From positions 62,001 to 126,000 of the forward strand of contig BDIU01000358.1 of assembly GCA_002118135.1 (NCBI GenBank): a stretch of DNA of 64,000 nucleotides, written 5' to 3'. The notes under the pieces were generated by a model. It was given only the letters and a program-made list of their open reading frames with translations, had not been told where the DNA came from and searched no databases. The position numbers were made by a program, and so were the translations under genes. Of this stretch, positions 45,502 through 54,932 are shown in pieces; the stretch's first letter is position 1; each line of letters starts with the position of its first letter. The stretch comes from Trebouxia sp. TZW2008 (Eukaryota > Chlorophyta > Trebouxiophyceae > Trebouxiales > Trebouxiaceae).

Positions 45502-48500
45502 ATGTCGGGTAGAGGCAGTGATGATGACCTTGCCCAACCGGACACATGGCATGAGTTTCCTGACGTGCCAACGTTCAGCGAAGAGGGCTTCCGCTTGTCC
45601 GGAAACGTCCTCGAAGGGTTTGAAGACTTAATGGAGCTCACACCCAACGCGCCTGCCGCAAGCTTTGCCGCTCACGGCTTCGGTCAATCTGCGTCAGCGC
45701 CTTCTCCGAGTCCTGTTGCCGAGGCATCCGGTAGCCCAGATACAGCAGCGGCACCAACAGCGCCGAGGCCAACAGACGAACGCAGACAATTCCGGAACAG
45801 AATGTCTCAGCGCAGATTTCGCGAGCGCCAAAAGGCAAGCCATAGAACATCGGCACCAGCCTCATGCAAAACCGTTTGCTAAATATGTTGATTCCGCAGG
45901 CTCGATCGCAAACGCTGGAAGCTGAATTGGCAGAGACCTCAGCTCAGCTGCAACAGCTACAGGTCATGCAAACAGCACTGAAGACAAAAAATCAGTTGCT
46001 TGAGAAGCTGGTTCACTTGAACAAGCAAGCAGACATGAAGTCCGTCCCAGAGATGGCACATGCAAATGCTGTACGTCACGCCCTGGTACACCTGACTTAC
46101 CGCAAGATGCTTATTATACTGTCAGTATGAGCTTGATAATGCAACAGCATCATTCATCATTGACTCATCAGCTTGAGATAATCCTGTTGCAGACTGTGGA
46201 AGACTTGTACAAGCAGCGAGGATTCAAGACCGTTGCAGAGCCAATCTTGTCCTCGAGACTCACAGCGCCAGCATTGAGGTTAACTATCTGGGAAACAGGA
46301 GAGCAATACATACCTTTAGAGCAGATTGGAAAGCTTAGCATGCAGGAGTTTGCCAAAACATACTGCGTAAGACTGCCTTTTGTCTGCTACAGTAATCAGT
46401 ATATTACCCAATCTTACTGCGTGAAGTTGTCAGTTGTCTGTCACCATCTTTGTGCTGAGTGAGTCGGGATAGCTGGTCTGAAACACGCTGCATAGGATTC
46501 TCATGTGCTACACTGTTTGGGCTGACTTACTGAGAGATAGCTGGGCCAAAATGTATTGTGTATGACTTTGCTACCTTGCTTGTGCTGATGCAGTACAAAT
46601 AGCTGGGCACAAATGTACTGTGTAAGACTGCTTGTGTGCCAGCATGCTTGTGCTGAGCCTCGCGCAACAAGACTGCTTGTTGTGTGCTAGCAGTCCATTG
46701 TGCTGAATTGTCAGGTATAGGTAGTCCAAAGCTGTTGACAAATGCAATGTGATGGTGCAGGCCTACATACATCAGATGGCAGTATGCTTAGCTCAGCTCT
46801 CAGATGACAAATTGACAGATGAGAGTGACTCGCCGGCCATGAGTCGTCTGCATGAGCTCATGAGTGAGCTGAGCTCCATGATCATGATCACATGTCTGAG
46901 CAACCCCAGCTTCTTCAAAGACCTCCAGAATACAAGATTTGATGAGGGCATTGTCTGTAACGATGCCCAGCCACCGTCCTTCTACTGCAGTTTAGCGGTA
47001 AGTTGCTTGTATCAAATCTCAATCTTACTCTACATTTAATTCTCAGTTTGGGCTTGCGGTTGTGACGAGTTGAGCACAGTTTGATTTCAAGACCAATGCA
47101 GAATGGTGCTTTCCCAACTGACCCCAAAGACCTTGAAGCAGATGGCATACATGAATGCTGATGTTCATGCCTTTTGAGCAAAGTCTTCTGACATAGGCCT
47201 TGTTGCGCAGCATTCAATGTGACTTTCCTCGCTACATGTGCTGCTGTGAGCTCTTACCACCTGTACGCTTGTGCCGCATGCCTTTTAAAAGCAGATGCCG
47301 TGTGGCAGCATCAGCATTCGTTTAGATGACACGCTTCAATTTCTGTGCATGCATGCTGACGCACTTGCAGGAGACTTTGTATGCTCTGTGCATATGCAGA
47401 TACTGCGCTTAAGCATGCAGAGACAAAAAGTCCTTACCGTCCAAGTTCCACCTGCTTCAGGCCACTATAGCAAGCAAACTGATAAAGCACCTGCTTCAGG
47501 CCACTATAGCAAGCAAACTGATAAAAAAGCTTGATGTACAGGCACATATATATTATACCCAAGCACAAACGCAGAACCACTCTGTGTGTCAGACACCTGT
47601 TTCACGCCAATTCCTGTGCAGGCACAGATGCAGTGTATGTGCAGTGTATATGCATTGAGCCTAAATCCAGGACATGATGTACAAGAGACACCTGTTCCAG
47701 TACAAAGAGCAAATTGCAACTTGCTGTGCAGGTACATATGTAGTATACTCAGGCACAAACGCAAACTATTGTGTATATCAGACACCTTTGCTACAGTCAT
47801 TGCTATGCACGCACATGCACAGAGTACAGGAGTCTAATTCAATCCATTACGCATCTCAGGCGCGCTTGTTTCACGTCAAATGCTGTGCAGGCACATATGC
47901 AGTATACAGAAGCCCAGATGCAAGACATGATGTACATCAGACACCTGTTCTACTACAAAGTTGGCCAGCTAGCCCGCGAACGCAATGCTCTGCTGGACAA
48001 AATGCATCAGGCAAAGGTCAGCCTGTGTCATGCTGCTGACAAGCTGAGTCACATGACGAACTGGTCAGATCAGCTGAGAGAGAATGGAGCTGAGGAGTAC
48101 CGATGTCACATGCAATTTGTGACAGCTGTCTTCAGAGGGGTAAGGCTTTTGCTGGTTGCCTCTTATGCTGCCTTGTGAACATCATGCATGCTCAGCATTC
48201 TTGAATCACACTGCATAGTTGGTGTCATAATTTATCAAAGCAGAGCAATACTGATGCCCTATGCAATGCGTGACAGCTATTTTCCAAGGGGTAACACCTC
48301 CTGCCTCAGCGTGCATGCCATGCTCCTGTGAACCGCTTTATGCGTGCCAAACCACTCAGCATTGCTGCGTAGACACTGCATGCGTGCAGTCATCAACAGT
48401 GCACAACGCTTGCTGCACTTAGGTTGCTTGGCTGACTGCCATGACATGCGTCTTGTGCTGCTTTCAAAGGCATCACGAGCATCATGCTGCAAAGCTCAGC

Positions 48501-49213
48501 TAGCCACATCAACACTGCATGCATGCACCAAGCACAAGTGCTCAATTGTTGAATTTGTGTCTTGTTGCTGCATTTGCATTTCTGCAATCCGCATTTAGCT
48601 GTAATGGTCAGGCCAAAGGTAATTGAGAATGAGTCATGCTGCACAAGCTTTTGCAGCTTTGACCTGCACAAAAGCATCCTGAGTGGACAGTATAACATGG
48701 CATGTATGTGTCGGATGCAGATGAGCATAAGCAAGCAGATGTGTACTGGCATGGTGGTTGGATTCCTTTGGCTGCCTGCGTTTGATAAGCTGCCTGCAGC
48801 ACAGTGTTGTGGCCTATGTGCTTGCAATGGGTGCAGATTAGCACGACCAAGCAGCGTTGCACCGGCATTGTCGTCAACTTCACATGCTGCACAAGCTGTT
48901 GTCACCTGAGTTTGTACAACGACGTCCTAAGTGCGATTTGTTTATGCAATGTGCTTGGGTGCAGATTAGCACAACCAAGCAGCTGTGTACTGGCATGGTG
49001 GTTGGTTTCCCTTGGTTGCCTGCCATCAACAAGCTAGTAGAGGCAGAGGGGGTCAGGAGAGGGGAGCCCCCCATGCAAGCTTTTGTGGAGGACACTTCTG
49101 GTAGTGATCTACAGCATGCTGCAGACTGGACAGATGTGGACCACTACTTGATCAGCATCACTGAGCGCGACATGAACAGGCATGTGCCACTTCTGAAACC
49201 CGGGCAGCACTGA
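45502..49213 (+). CDS. bZIP transcription factor with uncharacterised C-terminal region
   Basis: Six exons: 45502-45834, 45900-46070, 46193-46366, 46761-46997, 47891-48139 and 48965-49213. They give 470 aa, and every intron is phase 0. 45502 is the first in-frame ATG. The N-terminus is acidic with a Ser/Ala/Pro linker. The basic region RRQFRNRMSQRRFRERQK (residues 94-111) has the Asn-x7-Arg spacing (Asn99, Arg107). Exon 2 continues ARSQTLEAELAETSAQLQQL as a leucine zipper with Leu or Thr at heptad positions. Joining them requires intron 1 (45835-45899) to use a GC donor. Later exons encode a helical C-terminal region (YKQRGFKTVAEPI, LMSELSSMIMI, RHLFYYKVGQLARERNALL, GMVVGFPWLPAINKLVEAEG) that I do not recognise. 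It is likely a nuclear DNA-binding regulator with unknown targets. The assignment of exon 5's acceptor is the weakest point because similar copies lie upstream. Confidence 0.85.
46354..46645. repeat. Four copies of bZIP exon 3 end with donor site
   Basis: The exon end and donor CAAAACATACTGCGTAAGAC (46353-46372) recur in intron 3 at about 46410-46440, 46544-46575 and 46608-46645 in forms such as CAAATGTACTGTGTAAGACTG. Each copy keeps a GT(A/R)AG-like donor. Confidence 0.75.
47449..47525. repeat. Near-exact 39-base tandem duplication in bZIP intron 4
   Basis: A 38-base sequence beginning CACCTGCTTCAGGCCACTAT is present twice in direct succession at 47449 and 47488 with no mismatch seen. It is the least diverged of the tandem duplications in this window, so probably the most recent. 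Confidence 0.95.
47600..47970. repeat. Copies of bZIP exon 5 start with acceptor
   Basis: The exon 5 start (47891 on, GCACATATGCAGTATACAG, later encoding QDMMYIRHLFYYK) is repeated upstream at about 47624-47715 (MMYKRHLFQYKEQ) and about 47733-47790 (degenerate, with GTATATCAGACACC). Shared words are TGTGCAGGYACAKATG and AGACACCTGTT. Confidence 0.8.
48715..49030. repeat. Three copies of bZIP last-exon start with acceptor
   Basis: The used copy begins at 48965 (GTGCAG then ATTAGCACAACCAAGCAG). Earlier copies lie at about 48836-48900 (ATTAGCACGACCAAGCAGCG) and about 48719-48797 (ATGAGCATAAGCAAGCAGAT). All three keep an AG acceptor and an open frame for about 20 codons, so alternative acceptor use is possible. 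Confidence 0.8.
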
Positions 49214-49735
49214 CCATGCAAGTCATATCTGTGGAGTGTTTCACAGCCTGATGTAGACTGGACAGACCTGAATCACTACTTGATGAGCATTACAGAGCTT
49301 GACATGAACAGACATGTGCCTCTTCTGGAACCTGGGAAGCACTGACCCTGCAAGCTTTTGTTGACTTACCAGCAGCTGCAAGTTGCCCGGAAGGGTCTGA
49401 TGATACAGCTGGCACAACTGCCACAACTGGAATCACATCAGCAGGCTTGTCAGACTGCTGAGACTCATCAGCAGCTGAACGTAACTTACAGCATGCTGCA
49501 GATTGAAGCAATGCGGATCGTTACTTGCAAAACATTGCAGAGCATGACATAAACAGAGATGTACCGCTTCTGAAACCTGGACAGCGCTGACCAGCAGATT
49601 GTGTAGACAGCACATCTGCAAGCGCCCTATAGCGTCCTACAGACTGGACAAACGCCGATCACTGCTTGATCAGCACCACCAAGGGTGACACATACAGACA
49701 TGTGCTGTTGTTCAGACCTGGGCAGCACCCACAAG
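49090..49735. repeat. Four copies of the end of the last bZIP exon, including the stop codon
   Basis: The true C-terminus (to 49213) encodes ITERDMNRHVPLLKPGQH then TGA. Copies follow at about 49250-49345, 49495-49590 and 49635-49730. They keep GACATGAACAGACATGTGCC-like and CTGGGMAGCACTGA-like words, and the first two keep a stop codon. They lie downstream of the stop, in the 3' UTR or intergenic DNA. Confidence 0.85.
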
Positions 49736-50653
49736 CGGTGACCATGGCATGTACTCAGACTCATGTGCAGCTGCCATCCTTACTGTCATAGGTATAAAAG
49801 TAGCTGCTATGATTGACATTCGAGATTGGCCCGAAATTGGGATTGAAAATTGGCGATGTCCTCCACGTTGTTGGATTCCACTTGATTCCCGGCATCGTAG
49901 CAGCAGCATTTTAGCATTTATCTGTAGTGTCTAACACCGTGCATTGCGTCATTGTTCATGCTTTGTACAATACTCTTGTGGGTTGTCTAGTCTGGGCTAG
50001 ACTGCTTTCAAGTTTGGTGTTGTAGCGCTGAAGCCAATTCAAGTTATTATTTTGTTTTGGGGTCACCTGCCCATTTTTCCATATGATGTTTGTGTGCACA
50101 GCATGATCGTGTGGGTGTGCCTTCACTGTTTATGTGCTTCAGTGTTGGGTGACTGTGTGATGATGGCCTTTGCGCTTGTACAGTTCCTCTGCTTCTGAAG
50201 TTGCTAAAGCTTGACTGTCACAACGTTAATTAACAAATGATCGTTTGGACAGAGTCTGACTGTGGTGTTGATTATGACTCTGCACGCGCTGCTGCAACAC
50301 TACTTGTCATAGACTTGGTAACAGGCGTGTCATACAACGCTGTGTCCGTAAACAGTGTAAACACAATCCATGTTTGTGTAATGTTCAGTGCTTTGGCAGC
50401 CTTTCTGTGGTGCCTGCAATGCTGCTGGCGTTTCGTGCTAAGTGACCGGCTTCAAACAAGCCTCGAAATCGTTGAAGGTCGTACACGCAGCCGAGACGAC
50501 ACATTTTCAAGCATTGAGCCCTCAGCTCAACACTCGTGCCATCATCAGCGGCTCGTTGCCGGGACATTCCCCTCAAGTTGCCCGCAACAGAGCTTTCGTT
50601 GACTTTTATTGATACAGACTCAGCAAAAGCCGGCAGTTGTCGCATTCGAGGGC
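49214..50653. other. Intergenic region, bZIP / EMC2
   Basis: The first 520 bases hold decayed copies of the bZIP last exon. The stretch 49740-50230 holds nothing recognisable. From about 50440 the sequence becomes CpG-rich and is the likely EMC2 promoter and 5' UTR. A 121-codon frame at 50237-50602 with one hydrophobic stretch has no family likeness and was not called. Confidence 0.5.
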
Positions 50654-53194
50654 ATGGCGGACGTCAATCGAAAAAAAGAGCTTGGAAAGCTGCTAGCTGC
50701 GATACAACAGCCAAGCCAGTCAGCATCTATCAACGAGCTCATCGAGTACCTTCGTCTGGTCAGTCTTGCTCACTGCTCGACCGCAATAGAACATTGGATC
50801 TGTGCATCATTTGTTCGTAGATTCTCTTTGAGCTATGAACGACTCGGCATGACACTTGGCAGCATTCCAGTTTCCAGCAAACCCTTCGAATTGCAGGTGC
50901 GTGATCTGCATGTGCGAGACTCAGAGAATGTGACCACTTTTGGTGGTGGGAATCTGCAGCAACTGGCAAAGAACTTGACAGAAGAGGAATGTAAGCTTGA
51001 GGATGCTGACGGCTGCTTTGCTGTGGCCATTGGCTGACTCTAGGCTGTTCATGCACAAGCTCAAACCGCAATCTATGTGTATAGTGTGGCTTGTCTATGA
51101 ACAAGTAGCAATAGCAGCATTGGATACGCGAGCAATGGAGCTTGCAATCCCACTTGTACAGAAAATACGAAAGAAGTTCCCCACAAGCAGCAGGACCTAC
51201 AGACTAACTGTAAGCGAGCCAGACACCTTGCATGAGTTCTGATTGCCCATGCTGTATATGTAAGCCTGTCGCGGATGCAACACATCTTGCAGCATCGTCA
51301 TTTTGCTATGCTGCATTGTGACTGTGCACTATTTACCATGCATATCTAACGTCCTTTCAGAAGTTCAACAGGGGGGCTACAACTTCAACCGCAATAAGAC
51401 GATATGAGAGGTTATTGTGCATGCAGTCTTTGTACATGGAAGCTTGTGGGGAGAGAGCCAAGCTTCTTGAATTTCATGAACAAATACGGAAGGACGATGA
51501 GAACAATGAGGCCATCTTGAAAAGAGAGGTAAATGTCTTCTTTGTTCCTTCTGCTCACAGCCATGCTCAAAATTATGTTGTCATGCTTGCTTCTCCCAAA
51601 TGCTTCATTCTGGACTGCGCTCCTCGTGCGTGTGCATGCAGCTGCAGCATGTACAATATCTAAGTGCTTGCACAGCATGCGGGGTCATGCTTGCATCTGC
51701 TTGTCCATCGTGTCATCTAGTGGTGCATTACACTGTGCATCCTGTTCCATTGCCTTTGACCCAGGCTGCTTTTGCTCGCAGAGGCTCTTATGATAACGCC
51801 TGACAACATAGACCCTTCCCGGTTTTCATACATGGCAGCCGCTGCACAGTACTGTGTATGGCTGCAGGTGGCAGCTGAAAAGAGCAGAGGCAACCTAGGT
51901 GGAGCAATTGAGCTTCTCAGAAAGTATGTAGATGTGTATATGTTGGACAAAGCTGCCTGGGAAGAGCTGGGCGAGCTGTACCTTCAGGTAGAGTGGCAGC
52001 TGACATGCATTTTGTTCTGAACGTGTGTTTGGTCTGCATTTACTCACAGCAGCTCCTGTTGCATGCCTCTCAGCATATTCTTCTTTCCCTTGTTCTGTTT
52101 TCACCGTACGCATTTGTTAGGCACACCTATCAATGCTGATTACAGTCGATGCAAACCATCATTGACAACTTTGCTTGATATCTGAGAGTCTTTGACTGAC
52201 TGACTTGCTAGCAAAGCAGTGCAATGTTCAAGGTATGCAGACAGCGACTGAGTCCATTTACACATGCAGGCTAGCCTGTATCAGCAAGCAGCGCATTGCT
52301 ATGAAGAGCTCCTTCTACACGTGCCAAGCAATATAGCATACTATGTACAGTATGCTGACATCATGTACACAATAGGAGGCACCCATGCATCTGGTCACAG
52401 ATCAGATGTTGTTGCAAATGACTACAGAACTGCTCAGACCTACTATGCAGCGGCTGTGCGCATGAGTGAGGGGCAGAATGCACGCGCCTTGTATGGCTTA
52501 TGCGCATCCACATCACAACTGGCTGGCATCAAGGTAATACCATACCTTGTTGCTGAGTGCTGCCATCCCAGTATGAGTTGAGCAAAATTAGTGTTCCCTG
52601 CTTGTACTTGCAAGGGCTAAAAGAAGGCAAGCATTGCAGGCATCCCATTTTATACTTGACACCTGTGTTTTTCAAGCTGCCAGACTCAGAGTGTCTTCTT
52701 TGGAAAAGCATGCAAGGAGCTGCTGCCTGGCCTTGTGCTTTGCAGCTGTCATTCATTTGGCAATCCTTGACAGCTGGTTTGCATTGGGTGATTGCCACGC
52801 GCTTTGGAACCATATTGGCAGGCTGCTGCTGCGTCCCTGGCACGGTCATTGCAGCAGCCTGATATTGATTCTGATGCTGTCAATGCTTTAGACTGGGGTT
52901 TACTTTTCCTGCATGTCAAGTGTAAAAGCTGCAGAATCGCTGGCATTTAGACAGAGGCTCCCATTATGACGTGTAACAGCGTAGGCTTTTCTTGGTTGTT
53001 TTTGTTTTTTTGCTGGCAATCACTCACTGTATGCATGAGTCTTGATGCAGGGGCGTAGCGGGCAGGGGCAAGAATCGTCTAAAGTGGCCAACTTGGCAGC
53101 TCAGACACTCATCAGGCGATATACTGAAGAGTGTGAAGCTCTTGTCCCATGTGTGAAAGACCTACTTGGGGCGCAAAATCTTGCTCTCAAATGA
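50654..53194 (+). CDS. EMC2: ER membrane protein complex subunit 2 (TPR protein)
   Basis: Seven exons: 50654-50758, 50897-50990, 51085-51209, 51361-51528, 51868-51987, 52270-52533 and 53051-53194. They give 339 aa with consistent phases; family members are about 300 aa, so exon 4 may start later than 51361. Family blocks are seen in order: LWLVYEQVAIAALDTRAMEL, the TPR-like AEKSRGNLGGAIELLRKY, AAWEELGELYLQ, YQQAAHCYEELLL and YADIMYTIGG, then YYAAAVRMSEGQNARALYGL and a C-terminal helix. EMC2 is the cytosolic TPR scaffold of the ER membrane complex, which inserts tail-anchored and multipass membrane proteins. No signal peptide or membrane segment is seen in this product, as expected. 50654 is the first in-frame ATG, in a CpG-rich patch. 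The gene converges on the MORN3-like gene with only 175 bases between stop codons. Confidence 0.92.
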
Positions 53195-53369
53195 ACCATT
53201 TACTTATAGACAGCACTTGTTCAGAGGAGGATTGACTGTCTCACAAAGCAGTCTTTGATCATATCGCGGCTGCCTCACCTGACAACCTGACTAGCTTTGT
53301 GTGAGAGAAGGCTGCTGAGCAACAGCTGCAATGCTGACTTGAGGCTGCCATGTGATAGCTGTGACGTCA

Positions 53370-54795
53370 TCAATAATAGACAACAGGAGGCAGCTCATTT
53401 TCTGCATCTGTCAGAACCTTGTTTGCATTTTCCAGCTGCAAGGCTGGCAATACTCCAGGCTCCTGAAGCGAAATCCTTGCATCTTGCCTATAGCACCCAC
53501 ATTTCGCTATGTCCTCCTGCCATACACCCTCATAGACTGAGCCTTTTGCGTAGTAGTACACCCCAGGGCCATTCTTCATGTCATTGGCCCACTGGCCTTC
53601 AAAGTAGTCGCCATTTGCATATCTCATTGTCCCCATACCTGACCTGCAAGTGCAGTACAGAAGGTACATGCTTCTGCTTCAAGTGCTATGTCTGATCACA
53701 ATGTACAGTAGCCGAACATATTGTTGACTTTATGGTGGTGGACATTTGCCTCTGCCTCTGCTGACTGTGCGTCTGTTGACTCAGCAAGATTGCAGGCTAT
53801 TTCCAAAGAAGAATGGCCCTGCCACAACAACCAATTGCACAGACTTTTCGTGTCATGTACAGCAAAGGGACTCATACCTATTGTCTAGCTCCCAGTCGCC
53901 CTCATATATGTCACTGCTGTCTGCAGCCTCACAAACATATGATTGCTGACCAGGACCATGCCTCAAGCCCTTCTCCCACAAACCGTCGAAGGCATTCCCA
54001 GCGTCATCATAATAAATGCCTTTGCCCTACAGCATGCATAAGTATGCAATGCAAATATCAGTGTACATGGCTCACACCAGGTGGTGACATGTGAAGGCCA
54101 GGTGGTGACATGTGAAGGGTGAGGATGTCCAAGATAAAAAAGACTGCGTGTCAGTGCATATCAAGCCCAGGTGTGTCAGAGTGAAACACAACTGCTGATG
54201 ATCAGCGAGATCTGCATTCTGGCAGCAAAAAGTTGTGGACGTAGTGATGCCATCCAGGCAAATGTGATTGCCACATATTCTCGAACACTGTATGACGTTT
54301 GCAGGGGCAAACCACTTACATGAAATTTGTCTTGCTGCCATTCTCCAGTATACTGAATTCTATAGCGGTCACTGTCATACAGCCATAGTGCTCCAGTCCC
54401 ATGTCTTTTGCCATTCAGCCAGTCGCCCTCATACTTGTGTTTGTTGGGATATGTGACTGTTCCACTGCCTGTGGTGATGGCATTCCATTTCTGGGAGGTG
54501 CTGCAAAGCCCTCTAGCAGGTCATGCAAAGCTGCCACAGCTGACCTACCTTCTCTTTTGTTGTGCTGCCAAGTGCCAACATACTGCTCGCCTGACGGCAA
54601 AAAGAGTGTCGCCCTTGGACCAGACTTCTCGGTCTGCAGGCAGCGCTTTTGGCTCAACACTCAGCACTTGCTTGACACTCAGCATCAACTTCAAGCGACC
54701 CAGTACAGTGCTCCTACTTGCTTCTCGCGATACGACCAGGTGCAAGTCTTGAATGAAGTTGTGCCAGGCCTAGACTGCAATGTGGCGCCAGGCAT
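53370..54795 (-). CDS. MORN3: MORN-repeat protein, MORN3-like
   Basis: Five exons: 54795-54718, 54633-54549, 54468-54320, 54026-53878 and 53643-53370. They give 244 aa, against 240 in human MORN3, with phases agreeing at each junction. About seven MORN repeats run through the protein, for example GEQYVGTWQHNKREG, HKYEGDWLNGKRHGTG, YTGEWQQDKFHGKG, NAFDGLWEKGLRHGPG, DIYEGDWELDNR, GDYFEGQWANDMKNGPG and SVYEGVWQEDIAKCG. The C-terminal IAKCG followed by a short acidic tail copies the MORN3 layout (MAKCG in animals), which separates it from the many other MORN proteins. MORN3 is associated with cilia and sperm flagella in animals; its role in algae is not established. The start is supported by the exon 1/2 junction REKQ-TEKSGP aligning with the family. 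It faces the bromodomain gene across 137 bases. Confidence 0.9.
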
Positions 54796-54932
54796 GTCTG
54801 CGGTCAACTGGTGTATGGAATTGGCCTGGAAACACATAATTCAGGTGTTAGGGTTTTGCCAGTGCACTGCAAAACCTCGACTTTCCTGGAAGCTGGGCAT
54901 GTGACACTTGGGCTTGTGTTTTGGCTCTGAAT
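54796..54932. promoter_or_regulatory. Compact divergent promoter, MORN3 / bromodomain gene
   Basis: Only 137 bases separate the two opposing start codons, so both transcripts must start within or very close to this stretch. No motif is recognised. Confidence 0.55.

Noticed and set aside
50237..50602. 121-codon plus-strand frame with one hydrophobic stretch, a possible membrane protein
   Set aside because: No conserved block or convincing codon pattern, and it overlaps the CpG-rich EMC2 promoter; probably chance.
51772..51867. Extra EMC2 coding sequence just upstream of exon 5
   Set aside because: The frame is open but does not match the family, while joining exon 4 (ends KRE) to 51868 gives the conserved segment in phase 0.
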